A stretch of 64,000 bases of DNA from Petrosia ficiformis (Eukaryota > Porifera > Demospongiae > Haplosclerida > Petrosiidae). A program made the translations under genes and the position numbers. Of the stretch, positions 38,101 to 48,670 are shown piece by piece (the first letter of the stretch is position 1; the number at the start of each line of letters is the position of its first letter). The notes beneath the pieces were generated by a model. It searched no databases. It was not told the DNA's origin and worked only from the letters and a program-made list of their open reading frames with translations. The stretch spans positions 3,616,001 to 3,680,000 of the forward strand of contig OX345636.1 of assembly GCA_947044365.1 (NCBI GenBank), written 5' to 3'.

Positions 38101-39182
38101 ATCTAATAAAATATTGTTTATTAAGTCACAACTGTTGAAAAGCTGGTTTGTGATTGTGCAAGCTGAAGTAACCAGTTTGGCCATATAAAAATTATGGCTA
38201 TCAAACTACTTTAAGTATACATGTCATGAATATATATACAATTATAATTTTTAATAATCATAATCATCACTAAAATTTACAAATGTAAAATTATAATATA
38301 ATTCATCCTTTGTAATATCAAGAGTAATATCCATAGTAAGGTACCTTCTCATTCCAATTTCAAGGCATTAGTTTTAAGATATCATGTAGCTAATATATGT
38401 AAATTATTTGTAAGTGGGCCCAGATAACTGATGTTCAGAAATATAAAATGGAAAATTCAACTCAAATTATACAAATTTCAATGGGCTACCTGTCTCCTCA
38501 GAGTTAATTTTCAAGAATGTTGATGATTCTTTAGTTGCTTTAAGATTCACACATATTTAAAAGAAAAAGAAAAGAAAGTATTAATTTTGCAATAATTATT
38601 GCAATAATAATTATTATTCTGTTACAAGTATACCTTAACAGTTCAATCAGATATATTACAACAAATCAACAGCAAGGAAAAATAAAACAATGAATAAACT
38701 CACATGGATGATTTTTGGCAATATCATTTGCTAATCCTTTTTTGTCTACCAAAGGACTCATTAAAGCATTAGCAAGTACTAGCCATGTTGCACTTCCAGT
38801 ATTGAGCCAGTACTGGAGCATATTACGGTGTCGCTCTAAAAAAGACTGATAATCCACTTGTATTTTATTCAATACAGGAGGAGGTATATCAAGCTCAAGT
38901 CCCAAGTTATACCAATCAGTAATTGTATGGGTAGCTCTCAATACTGCACGCAAATCTACATCTGTATCAAAATGTGACAGATACCAATTATTATATAAAG
39001 TATAAGTATGATATTATTACAGTATGATTATAATTATTATGCAAATACCATAATCCCATTATTTAATATGGTAAGTGAGGAAAGTGGCCTTTTCCTGCTC
39101 TTTGATAAACAAATAACATTTACGTACCTTGCAGTATTTGATCATCTATAGCTGGTAATTCAGATGGCTTTGCAGATGCCAT
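22138..39182 (-). CDS. Death domain + five TRAF-type MATH domains; 14-exon adaptor-like gene
   Basis: Reconstructed exons (minus): 39182-39128, 38961-38704, 38537-38490, 38102-38013, 37927-37859, 37098-37039, 36895-36827, 36354-36283, 36076-36026, 35710-35246, 28458-27928, 25697-25188, 23729-23214, 22634-22138. They join into one open frame of 1096 codons from ATG 39182 to TAG 22138. Every splice is GT-AG and every intron is phase 1. Domain order by residue: Death ~19-105, proline/tyrosine-motif linker ~105-258, MATH1 ~258-413, MATH2 ~413-590, MATH3 ~590-760, MATH4 ~760-932, MATH5 ~932-1096. In known families Death domains assemble receptor complexes and TRAF-C MATH domains trimerise and bind receptor tails. 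No RING, TRAF zinc finger, signal peptide or membrane segment is seen. A cytoplasmic signalling adaptor is inferred. The array could instead be two neighbouring genes divided in the 6.8 kb intron, but no stop or new start supports that. Confidence 0.8.
23214..23729 (-). CDS. Death-MATH gene exon 13: MATH domain 4
   Basis: A 172-codon exon with lead-in APRWYVLPETQSPHLLPP and core words GYKLQLIVHANG, THVSVGVSLMKGEYD, LNWPFNSEISIQVLN and TLCFRVSKVTVHTG. The acceptor is ATTTATTATCATAG and the donor GTAATA. Confidence 0.9.
23990..24150. mobile_element. Diverged copy of the 2.8 kb fold-back MITE (intronic)
   Basis: It shares TTTTCTGATGTGC, AAACACGAGGACATGGCAT and AACATGCCAT-like words, in the same order, with 2810-2990. 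The arms are decayed. It lies in intron 12 to 13 of the Death-MATH gene. Confidence 0.5.
25188..25697 (-). CDS. Death-MATH gene exon 12: MATH domain 3
   Basis: A 170-codon exon with lead-in APSWYISSSTQSPYLIPP and core words GYKFYLQVHANG, GTHVSIYVILMKGEHD, LKWPFKGEITIQLLNW and ILCFEISKVTLHTG. The borders are clear (ATTATTACAG acceptor, GTAATA donor). The open frame runs past both splice sites but is intronic there. Confidence 0.9.
26285..26357 (-). repeat. tRNA-derived SINE-like segment (intronic)
   Basis: The minus strand has a B-box-like GGGTTCAATCCC preceded, about 40 bases upstream, by an A-box-like TAGTCTGGTGG. This is the spacing of a pol III internal promoter. No intact cloverleaf folds by eye, so it is probably a SINE head rather than a functional tRNA. 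Confidence 0.4.
27928..28458 (-). CDS. Death-MATH gene exon 11: MATH domain 2
   Basis: A 177-codon exon, the longest of the five. It starts with the lead-in TPSWYKSTYPAIKSPHLLPP and continues through the core words GYKLKLVVDADG, GTHVSPGVFIMKGEND, LDWPAKFEVTVQLLN and YLRNDSLCFHVSNV. The acceptor is TTTTACTTACAG and the donor GTAAAT. WPF, usual at the core, is WPA here. Confidence 0.9.
29645..30310. mobile_element. Transposon fragment, copy 1 of a duplicated pair
   Basis: It is near identical to 31628-32310. It starts GATCTGGGATGCAGTTGTAG, includes ACTCTCAGAGAAGTTTTCTC and AAGAAGAGGCCGACCTCTTT, and ends near a TATTAATCAATTATCATGT-like segment. Both strands carry eroded transposon coding sequence. 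Confidence 0.75.
30590..31107 (-). pseudogene. DDE-transposon N-terminal helix-turn-helix remnant
   Basis: The minus strand starts at ATG 31107 (MPKRKRVKSTSKSV). After a frameshift it reads KTAEATGFSERTVNRVLLEK and SFTSPNKRYK, then, in another frame, FDIDTIHRIVREFCENKK. This order (helix-turn-helix, SP-K-R linker, FD.D.I...) is typical of the N-terminus of a widespread invertebrate DDE transposon family. The remaining catalytic part is missing and stops and frameshifts are present. Confidence 0.6.
31371..31775 (+). pseudogene. HIRAN-like mobile-element protein fragment
   Basis: The first frame reads MSTLPVKHITEKELNDN... through CVDCENITCEAID. From about 31627 a shifted frame reads IWDAVVEDKLKCERDISNHH and DQFAIAVLKD. 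That pattern (W.A..GE.L.C.RE..N..D..AVAV..) is that of HIRAN-type domains, which recur in transposon-linked invertebrate proteins. It is truncated after FSLYF. A partial copy is at 32340-32600. Confidence 0.45.
31990..32298 (-). pseudogene. Transposase helix-turn-helix fragment
   Basis: The minus-strand frame contains KLPDPHGILSR, SSSIASANLKARASM and YTKHNKEQKVQIDKKLVEEG, then YYAKKYPN. The order (LPDP.G.LS, SSIA.AN, KYT.EQ.AQIGK.A.E.G, .F.K.YP) is a known invertebrate transposon N-terminus. The homologous 29987-30265 is more degraded. No catalytic domain remains. Confidence 0.5.
33150..33292 (+). repeat. Transposon segment also present at 41.4 kb
   Basis: It shares CCAAGTTTGGGGTAGAGAAA, ATGCAATAGAGTC and AAGCTCAGTC(T/C)TCTAAG with 41395-41543. 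Parts of both can be translated as short, non-matching frames. Confidence 0.65.
33939..33979. repeat. Perfect 19-bp hairpin with 3-nt loop
   Basis: Arms 33939-33957 and 33961-33979 are exact reverse complements (ATTGGTTATCAGTTGCAAA) around TAG. It lies in the large intron. Confidence 0.9.
35246..35710 (-). CDS. Death-MATH gene exon 10: MATH domain 1
   Basis: This is a 155-codon exon with the TRAF-C/MATH signature: FYTAPNGYKAQLRIDANG, GTHVSVFVYLMKGRND, LKWPFEGYINVQL, YLRDDMLQFKVIKV. Unlike the other four it begins directly at SPPCKIVMNNF and lacks the ~25-residue PSWY...PP lead-in. The donor GTAACA follows KVTLVTG. Confidence 0.9.
36026..38537 (-). CDS. Death-MATH gene exons 3-9: linker with signalling motifs
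   Basis: Seven short phase 1-1 exons of 48, 90, 69, 60, 69, 72 and 51 bp span this interval. Exons 5 (37859-37927) and 7 (36827-36895) have equal length and nearly the same product, each with KKLPVPTPRKK. That is a proline-arginine motif of the PxxxPR type known to bind CIN85/CMS-like SH3 domains. Exon 6 (37039-37098), between them, carries SIYENVDLYV, where YENV fits the YxN preference of Grb2-type SH2 domains. Exons 8 and 9 are acidic/polar and similar to each other. Exon 3 has the weakest acceptor (no clear pyrimidine tract), and exon 8 has a non-consensus GTTAAT donor. Alternative exon skipping would keep the frame throughout. Confidence 0.7.
38704..38961 (-). CDS. Death-MATH gene exon 2: Death domain
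   Basis: Its 86 residues carry the six-helix Death pattern. The landmarks are TDWYNLGLELDIPPPVLNKI (helices 1-3: W, LG, L.I), then YWLNTGSATWLVLANAL (helices 4-5: W....ATW..L..AL) and a final helix ending LANDIAKNHP. The tryptophan-rich LG.x.LGI start is characteristic of this family. The exon ends at GTGAGT. Confidence in the fold is high. Binding partners are unknown. Confidence 0.9.
39128..39182 (-). CDS. Death-MATH gene exon 1 (start codon)
   Basis: ATG at 39182 opens MASAKPSELPAIDDQILQ and stops after one base of the next codon at a GTACGT donor. That base (G) plus the AT of exon 2 restores an aspartate. An acidic/proline stretch directly before a Death domain is a plausible native N-terminus. 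The upstream frame has no further support. Confidence 0.8.
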
Positions 39183-39734
39183 GATGTACCAATGTGGAAC
39201 CCAATCTGCAAAGTACATGGTAATTACAGTCATAATTGTAATAATGTGGTAACAGTTTAAACCATTATGAGTAGCAATATATTATTATGAATAGATGTAG
39301 GATTAACCATCCTAAAGGTGTTTATAATGTCAACAGAAAGACAAACATTCTCCTTCTCGGAAACATAATGCCAAGAGCAGAACAAGAACCACTGATCTTC
39401 GATCAAGAGGCCAAGTTTAATAATGCACACATAGGCCCTGGTGGCCGCAAGTTTAATAATGCACACATAGGCTACGCTAGGATGTTTTTAGTCAGAATGA
39501 CTAACCACATACACATATGTGTATTAATAGACCATAGTCTTTTCACTAATGTAGGAAACCAAAGTTCTATTATACCTATACAGGCTTAAAGTGTCATCAG
39601 AATCTGCAGAGTTGTAAGTCCACTGGAAAGACCAGAATTTGGACCTTTTAGACCTGTCTGACAGGGACAGAGACAGTATTTTCAAAGTGCAGTGGTGCTA
39701 AATAAAAATTATGTTGTATATATGACCACAGTGG

Positions 39735-40492
39735 TTGCATTGCGGCCACCAGGGCAAGGGCAAGGGTGTAGGATGGAGTAGGGGCAAAAATTGCATGTGT
39801 ATACACGATATACGTTTATTTACACGAAAATCAAGACAAAAACTACATACTCGTGCATATACAGCTTCAAACAGTAAAACAGATGCCAGCCATAGTAAAT
39901 TAACAATGCTAAAAGAAACAACTGGATATGAGGGAAGCGTCAAGGTCATTGTCAACTACAAAGAGTTTTTTGAACTTCCTGAAACCCGACCTACTGCTCA
40001 CTCCAAAAGTTTATCAAGGTGTTGGCTTTGCTGTAAAATATACAAGTTTACTCTTATCACAAAAGGGAATTTGCTTAAGCATCTCCATCAGCTCACCCAA
40101 GAAATCTTCGTGATCACAAAGAAGACGTACGATCAAAGCAATAGTCTAAGGTGCCTCCTGATCAATGTACATTAGATAAGAATGGATCAATGGTAGCTGT
40201 TGTCAAATCTAAGGAACCATTCCGGAACCAAGACAGGATTCTTTTCAGTATCGTGAAAAATCTCTGTGGCCGGGGTGGGCTGCCAATTTGTACTGTTGTG
40301 CAGCATTGGTTTTGGGATTTCATGGGACTAGTTAAACCAAAATTTGCAAATGTTTCAAGAGTTGCAGTATGTTCAAAGGTAGATGAATTGTATAAACAAG
40401 AGAAAAGAAATTTGTTGGCTGAAATTGAAAATTCTGATGTTGATAAACCAACTGTAACAATCGTATTGGAAGTGCCAAACTTGAGAACTTAG
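39735..40492 (+). pseudogene. hAT/ZBED transposase N-terminal remnant
   Basis: The frame at 39908-40170 has a BED-zinc-finger-like pattern (CWLCCKIYKFTLITKGNLLK, then HLHQLTQE). A shifted frame at 40151-40492 reads KNLCGRGGLPICTVVQHWFW, then LVKPKFANVSR and DELYKQEKRNLLAEI. That matches the hAT layout after the BED finger (..LP...V...GF..F...L.P.Y.VPSR......Y...K..L). The catalytic and dimerisation regions are missing and there is at least one frameshift. It lies just upstream of the Death-MATH start codon, on the opposite strand. Confidence 0.55.
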
Positions 40493-41394
40493 TGTTCATT
40501 AAATAAACATTCTTGTAATTATTATGCTACATGTTGCTTTAACTGCATAATTCATTTTTCAGATTACATACATGATATATAAAAATTTAAGATAAAAACA
40601 CTAGATTAAAAGAAAAGAAATATAAACGTACATACAAAAAATGTTTACAATGCATATATACAAGTAATATTATGATGCTACTACCATATAAGTATATGAA
40701 TGAAACCAGTAAATGTGCAATATCTGAGTAGGGGGATGTGCCCCTTCCCACCAAAGTACAGAAGTTAAAACGTAGTGCTCCCAATGATTCCTCAGAAAGG
40801 CTCTATTTATATTGTAAGTTGCACAATGACAGTACAGTGATGTGACTATGTACATAATTGTACACCCCCCTCAGTACCTTTGCCACTCTTTTGTAAATAA
40901 AATAATTCTTAGTATGGTTATTTTACTGTAGTACATACTATCCTCTAGCGCTCTTCAAGGGTTTATTATTTGAAACCATGATGGACAAATTATTTTGCCA
41001 AACAGAAATATATATATACACAGTCATACATCAATGTCAAATGAGAGAAAATTATAATGCTTAAATATAAAGACTCTTAAACAACTCTTTTTTGTCCTTT
41101 AATTAGATGGTGTATGAGATGGAGACAGCTTACACACACACTAGCGATCAGACACACCCACATCCACACATGTGGTCTATTTTGTGAAGATAAATACTGA
41201 AAAAGGTCTTGATGGCACTAGAGTCCCCGGCATTCTTGTGTGCGTACCTGAGGCATTTCCCTTGCTGTAAAACCTGAAATCGTGGGTGTAGCTGGTGCCA
41301 ACATGCAGTGGGGTCATTTTGTTTGCCCAAGTTCCAGTCAAAAAAGGGAGAGCACTGCCTACAAAGCACTTGGGGATTTTCGAGTCTCGGTAGG

Positions 41395-41543
41395 CAAGTT
41401 GGTAGAAGAAGTACTCCTTGTTGGACAAGGAACCAAGTTTGGAGTAGAGAAAGTGAACGATGCCAAAATACATGCAATAGAGTCACCAGTTTTGGTAAAG
41501 AGGATGAATTTTGTAAAACAAGCTCAGTCCTCTAAGCGTTAAT
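41395..41543 (+). repeat. Transposon segment (copy of 33150-33292)
   Basis: It shares GAGAAAGTGAACG, ATGCAATAGAGTC and AACAAGCTCAGTC with the intronic copy. Confidence 0.65.
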
Positions 41544-44500
41544 TAAGTTTTCTAAACTTGTGGGGGCAATAGCTAAACTATTTCTTCACTATAACAGAAT
41601 TTTGTGAGGGCAAGTGCCCCACTGTCCCCCCTGTTCTGCCACCTATGTATTGCAATTGGAAAAATGGAGCTTTTGGCTACATTTCTTCACTTTATTCATT
41701 TTAGAAACTGATTGGAGTCGCATCTGCCTACTCCCTAGTACTACCTTAATTGTTTTCATAGTTACAATAATTATTCTTAACTACAATTCTGAGAAAATCA
41801 GACATCATAATTGTTATCATGTTATGACAAGTGATTTTCCAGTATGAAGTATTGTCCAAATATCGATACCAATACTGATATTGAGTCTACCACACTTTAA
41901 CTCACATACCCATTTAACAGATAAATTTTCACAGTGCTTCCACATTCTTAACAATGCATACTACTCTAGGTTTGTCACTGTGCAGACATGTTAAGAAAAC
42001 TATAATTATATCATTTATTGTTCGTCATCAGTGAGGCGAGTGCTTCCAAGTATTCAAACCTAGTGTAAATTGCTAACTTAGCGCTAGGCTCTAGCTGTGT
42101 GATTTATTATAAATATTGATTGGTTGGTATTCCAGGGAAACCAGATAATGCATGGGTAATGCCCATCCTTTACTTGCTTCCACATTTTAAATAGCATTTA
42201 TAACTTACTTAGTTAGCAGCAAAGATGAGTGCTTGAAACTGTGGCTCGCCCATATATTACACCGAGCATCTTTATCATCGCTTTTTGCACTACTTTATAA
42301 AACATAAAATTAATAAACATTTACTTGTAGTGTGTGCATATTTTCTTTTATATTCATTGATTTTATCACGCATTTGTTTTGCAACCCTTTTAATTGCGTT
42401 TTTTTTGCTGCTAGGCAGGTTAGCTATATCTCTCATTAGCAATTTACAGCTGGTATACATTTCAATTCTAATTAGAATATACATTAAATTAGAGTGACTA
42501 AAATCATAGGTGTGTTTGTGGGTAGTTACTTATCAGCATGGATGACCAATTGGCTGACATAAGGCAAGACATATTGAGCTTGCTACTTCTAACGATTCTG
42601 ACTCTTCAGAGCCACGATCAACTGATTCTCTCTTCACCCGTCGTTCCACATCATCGTCGGCGTGGCCGATTACACTATTGGCCACGCCCTATCATAAATA
42701 TAATTAGCTACGAAAATCTCGGCATCTTTCGCCCACCAATTACCACTCGCCCTTCACTCGTAGCTACACCTATGACTATAATAATTGTATATATCTAATA
42801 ATTATAACAAGCCCGGGCAGCATGTATCTGATTTATAAGCACGATGCCCAGGGACCGTAGGCTGAGAGGAGTACATCATACACAGGTGTTTCAGCACAAC
42901 TAAAAGCAGTTTTGATTAATCATATAATGACAATTTTTCAATGCAGAGTAACAGCGTTTGTAGTGGTTATTTTACTATATTCATATGTAAGAGTATAACT
43001 TTCATGTGATCATAGCGATCAGCACATGAAAGCTAGAAGATTGAGCAGTGTCTTTTTTGTAGTTACCTCGATTGTCGAGAAGATATGATAAATAAAGATG
43101 ACGAATGGAATCGAAGTTCAAACGACTCTACTGGAAAACAGGAACCTTTCACGCGAACTAGTGGTATTGATTTCTGTAGTTTAATAGTAAAACTAAAGTC
43201 TCAATGTCATGTTTAGTTGCTACTATTTTTGTAATATGTAAAAAGACAATATGTATATATTTGTGTGGGAGCATTGTAATGATTACTGTAGTGCCATTGA
43301 GCAATGAACATTTCAATAGTCCCCATAGTTTGTCTAGATGGTCACAGCATCTTTAATCTTCACTTTATAGCCAGTGCAAAAGAAACATTCTTGGGTGAAA
43401 CCAGAAGATGATGTTCCTGCAAAACACGAAGGAGTCCTTCTGCTTGGTTTGGTATTCATATGTATGCTCTCTTGATAGAATTGAAAGAACACTGCTCCCT
43501 GCTCTCCCATAAATGCCATCCCAAATTTCCATCTTGTGATGAAAGGTACCATAGGCATCTCTTACACATGCATTGTAGGTGTTACGGTTGAATTAAATTC
43601 CTTTCGATAAAAGCCGATAAATGTTTTGATCAAAGACTCTGAAGATTGTAAGTGAAATTAAAATGTTAACCCTCTACATGAACTCTTAGTTCCAGCATAT
43701 GCACATTATTTAGGAGCTGTCCATTATACATACAAGTTGTGATACATGCTGAGAACTGTTTTTATACTTTACGTACAGTTGTTGTACACTCTGGAAGTAA
43801 TATTTGACATATTTAATGCTAATGTAATACATGCTAAGCATAGTATAGACTATAGAGATATTCTTATTTTACGAAAGGCACAATCTAAGTGTTGTTGGTG
43901 AATTTGTGTACATTATGTAATATCTGTAGTAATCGGTGGATGTGATTTCCAACAATTCCAACAAATGTCAGAGAATACAGATTGACAGAACTATTTACAT
44001 CTAAATTAAAAAAAATGGCTTCTGTAATATTCAATGACCTTTTCGATATCTCTACCTTAGAAATTCCTGATGATTGTCATAGATGAAGGTGATAGTTCTA
44101 AATGAAATTATTGTTGATTTCTTTGTTGAAAGAGTGCCATATAGACAACAATATTTACCTTTACATCAGTTTTAATATTAACAATTTAAAAAAATAAATA
44201 TATAAATTATATCTATTTTTTTGTCGCTATTTCCCGACAACCGTATACATAACATGTATTTTGGGGGCTCTCAGTTGACACATCAATGCTAAAAAGCCTT
44301 GTGTAGACTGTTTCCAAACCCTGCAGAGAGCTGGAAAGGATTATTAATCCAGCTATGGAAGAAGCATGAAGTATTTAGTTACTTTACTTATTTTTTGTTT
44401 ATTACTGTATATAATATTTAGAATTGTTATGTAGTATGCAAAAAGTAGCAATACAAGCTGACTGGAATATAACTATTTTACCTTTGATCTTCCGATTCCA

Positions 44501-45446
44501 TGGACTAAGAAAACTTTGTGGTAAAAAGAATGGATCATCAAAGATCTGGATATTACAAACTCCGACCGACAAATTCAGAGATGCGCACTTCCTATTCTAT
44601 ACTCTGGTTGCTTGGGAGATGTATATAATGTGTTTCAAGTTCTCATGAATACTATAAATAGTTACAATTATTAGTTGCTAAGGTAATACCGTAAATCATT
44701 AATCTCAGATCGAAACGCTCTATTAACTGGTTTATATCACGTGGGTGGGTAGTTGCTAAGATACATTGTTATAGTTGAGTTGAAGTGGAGTTCGCTATTT
44801 CTTGAAGAGCTAGCGTCAATTTGGATTTAGAACGACAACTATACCATCACCTGTGAGTTTGCTAAGCTTTATGTTTATGTTCCTGATATGAAATTGTTAA
44901 TGTTGTGAACTTGTCATATAACAGCTTTCCAATACCTAAACAAAGTTTTGCTCAATTTTGGACACACAATAGTGTCACCCCTGTGTTTCATAAGTCTTCT
45001 ATCCGAGTTCCAGAAGTCAAGTCGTTGCTGTTGTGAACCTGTAATATCTACGATCATCGAGCGTGTTGTCTGTCTTGAACAAACTGACTTCGTTTGGTGA
45101 AATAATTCTAGTAAGAATGTAGCTATTAGTCCTAGATTTATTTTATGTTTGTACTATTGCAATCACCAAAAATATTTCATTGTTCAGAGGGATGTGGTTG
45201 TATTATTTGCACCGCAATATTCTTACCAACGGGATATATATATAATTTATAATAATAATTATTATTACAAGTACGTATGGAACTGCCTTGCACGTACTTT
45301 GCAAATTAAAATCGGGTGTATTTTTGTAAATTACCCAAAAATACGTGGGTGGACCTGTTATCAGCTTATAATATATAATTATCATAAGGGTTGCCATGGA
45401 AACATTTGATCTTTCAAAATAAAACCAAAAGTTTCTTAGAAACTGG
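41544..45446. other. Gene-free stretch with weak mobile-element traces
   Basis: The minus-strand frame at 43334-43558 contains FGMAFMGEQGAV...ESIH, reminiscent of a MGEQGAESIH word seen in some invertebrate transposon proteins, with an apparent insertion. A palindrome TGGCC...GGCCA lies near 42662-42687 and another flanks GATCATAGCGATC near 43000-43030. No supported gene. Confidence 0.35.
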
Positions 45447-45480
45447 GTTGATGCTGAAGTTGATTAACTTCAGCATCAAC
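45447..45480. repeat. Perfect 15-bp hairpin
   Basis: GTTGATGCTGAAGTT (45447-45461) pairs with 45466-45480 around GATT. Confidence 0.85.
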
Positions 45481-45486
45481 AGATAA

Positions 45487-45634
45487 CTGTTATATTTACA
45501 ATGTACAATGGATATCAAAGATCATTTGTATGGGCACATTTTCTGTTATATCCTTATAGGTATGAAATAGAAACAACCATTGGAACATTCTTTGTTTAAT
45601 AGTGTATATATATTATAAACATATAATTATATTA

Positions 45635-45707
<73 letters not shown>

Positions 45708-46233
45708 ATGTTATGCCATGAATACAACAGAATTTCATACATCAATATTTGGCTGGGCAAGCTTAACTGTATTCATAGGATGAATCTGCATCCTATAAAT
45801 ACTTGGCCCACCCAAACATTGACCTATCAAGTTCAATTACATTTATGGGAAGGCCTATGAATACAATTGAATATGGCCCACCCAAACATTTCATCACTGT
45901 TACAAGAAAGTTGGCATATATCAATATTTAGGTGGCCATAAATACTTGGCCCACCCAAACATTGACCTATCAAGTTCAATTACATTTATGGGAAAAAGAT
46001 TCATCCTATGAATACAATTGAACATGGCCCACCCAAACACTTCATCACTGTTACAAGAAAGTTGACATGGACTACAAAAGCATTGTCGCATAAGACTGTA
46101 GTTAATAATCATCCTTACTGTTATATTTACAATTTACAATGGATATCAAAGGTCATTTGTATGGGCACATTTTCCTTATAGATATGAAATATAAACAACA
46201 TTCTTTGTTTAACGGTGTATATAATTATATATA

Positions 46234-46276
<43 letters not shown>

Positions 46277-46515
46277 GTTATGCCATGAATACAACAGAAT
46301 TTCATACATCAATATTTGGCTGGGCAAGCTTAACTGTATTCATAGGATGAATCTGCATCCTATAAATACTTGGCCCACCCAAACATTGACCTATCAAGTT
46401 CAATTACATTTATGGGAAGGCCTATGAATACAATTGAATATGGCCCACCCAAACATTTCATCACTGTTACAAGAAAGTTGGCATGAGCTACGAAAGCATT
46501 GTCGCATAAGACTGT
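45487..46515 (+). repeat. Tandem duplication with AT microsatellite inside
   Basis: Copy 1 (45487-46103) and copy 2 (46118-46515) both start CTGTTATATTTACAAT, run through an (AT)n tract (45636-45718; 46236-46274), then carry TTGGCTGGGCAAGCTTAACT and AACATTGACCTATCAAGTTC. Copy 1 has an extra internal repeat of the CTTGGCCCACCCAAACATT block (45790-45910 and 45935-46070). Confidence 0.9.
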
Positions 46516-47454
46516 AGTCTAATAAGAGTATAATAATAATTTTCGATGCTATATTGATATTCAGCTAATGCATAACATATTAGTTTTATAAAGTATGTAG
46601 TTCTGCCCCTAATTTCACATTTGACTACTGTTAATTGTTAGTGCAGTGGACGTAACCCCATGAAACTGTTTTACATCACAAAAATAATTATAACACTATA
46701 GTTCACTTTAATATTTCTAATTTTGTAGCCTATGTGCATATTATGTTTATTACTGTATACTGTGGCCTGTTCAAATAATGGAAATCATGCACTTACTGCA
46801 CATAGAACCAAATAAAGATAATAAGGATATTTGACCTTATAATAACTCCAAGAATTAATGAAAATATAATGCAATGAAGATACTACTGCACTAGTATAAT
46901 TAATTACCTGCAAAAACTTTGTGAACCAATCTAGTAGGAAATCCGCTCTATATGTATATAATAATTCATTATTAAAATGAAAACAATTGTTGTAATTTAT
47001 CACTGAGGATCAATGGCAAAAGAAAAGGTAAAGTTGTAAGTGTTTGTATATACCTGGAAAAATACTGCTACAAGAGACCTTTGTTTATATTTCACATATA
47101 ACGGATGATAAGCTGTCAATATCTGCTGTTAACAGGTAATGAAGAAATCTCTGCCAAAAAGTAATAACATTACTATATATTATGTTGGAATTATTGCTTG
47201 TTAATAAATTCATACAAGAAGCCAACTTACTCACTTTGTGGCGTCGAGAACCGGAGATTTGCGACACTCTTACGAGTACAGGCATTGCGCATGCGTTAAA
47301 CTCCTGTATAGACACACCCACGCATACGTGAGAGAATGAATGGCGTTATACCACTTTGAACTTTAAATATAACCTTTACATTTGTAAAGCTCAGTATTCT
47401 TGCATTTGCTAAGTAAACCATTTATGTAAAATTTATGTAGCAGGAAGACAACAA

Positions 47455-47665
47455 AGCGAGCGCTTTGAAAGTTTAGTAGTCCTGACGGCCAACGCCCACA
47501 TCTTTATATGTATATAGCTAACTTCCACATTTTTAAAATAACAATGCTTATTTAGTTCGACGGAAAACCATAAATACACAAAAAACATGCTTCGTAAGCT
47601 AAAGAAAATCAGCAGGGTGATTATTTGAAAGTGCAAATGTCAGTAGCAACGCTACCTGAAACTTA
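47455..47665 (+). repeat. Dispersed repeat (family with 3.1 and 18.9 kb)
   Basis: It shares TTTAGTAGTC, CAACGCCCACATCTTTA and AAAAACATGCTTCGT with 18870-19085. Confidence 0.6.
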
Positions 47666-47815
47666 ATTAACGTCAAAAGCAATTAATATAATGAATGAAT
47701 TGAATTTGAATTATATTAATGACACACAACACAGTTGATATATATACATACACACACATATAATGTGTATATACAACATAAGTTGTCCAGCCTCTTAGGT
47801 TTATGAGTGAAAGAG

Positions 47816-48670
47816 TTAAACAAAAAGAACTGAAAAGAAAAAGCATATGGTGACAAGTAAATCTAATGATGATACCATGAGATCCCTTTTGTTGCTGTTC
47901 TTCAGTAATTTATCACACCTCACTGCTTCCTGTATAAGCTGATCGTATTCTCCTCTACACCACATGGCCATTCTATTTTCCAGAACTCTTCTAATGTCAT
48001 TTCCTTTCCTAATCATCCGATCTCTTTGCAAGACAACAGCACAGAATACAATGAATCTATCAGCAGGATAATTACTGCATGCTAATTGCGTAACTTCCTT
48101 TGACAGTAGCTCAAAATACTTCATCCCAATAGCTCCACCAGGAAGATCATACTGCTTGCCTTGTAACTGAACTATCTTTTTCCAACTCATTCACTCATTC
48201 CATACACATACTTCATCAACATTGATCGAACTGTTATTATGTTCAAACTTTGCCCCAAAAGCTTGCACCATAAGATCATCTACATCGACATACCCATCAG
48301 CACTAAGACTATCATTACCAACAACAAATGACCTTCTTTCAGAGGGAGCAACACTTGTACTAGTCAAACTCTGGTTAATATGGTTATTATTCTGTGAACT
48401 ATGCTTGTTCGACCAAACCTCAGACCGATCAACGGGATTACAGGGATCGACAAGATCACTGGGTCTCCAAACTGATAAGTGATGATCTTGTATTCGACCT
48501 TTCTCCTGTCTGCTTTGCAAAGTGATACTACAAGAACCTGATTTTCTAGGTAGACATGATACATATGGAGTTCCATTCTTCACACAAATACAACGAACAC
48601 ATCTTGCTCTCACACCATTACATGTACAGCATGCCATTTTTTTAATTATTGTTATTATAATAATTTCCAT
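47816..48670 (-). pseudogene. Cysteine-rich retroelement-like reading frame split by one stop
   Basis: One minus-strand frame of about 284 codons is interrupted only by a TGA at 48191-48193. The N-terminal part has a compact cysteine cluster (CCTCNGVRARCVRCICVKNG, then SCLPRKSGSC) like a zinc knuckle. The second part reads QYDLPGGAIGMKYFELLSKE, CSNYPADRFIVFCAVVLQRD and LIQEAVRCDKLLKNS. Proteins of this layout in invertebrate genomes commonly precede a reverse transcriptase, so it may be the first part of a non-LTR retroelement. No reverse transcriptase follows before 47.6 kb. The stop sits inside a direct GAATGAGT-GAATGAGT repeat. Confidence 0.55.
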
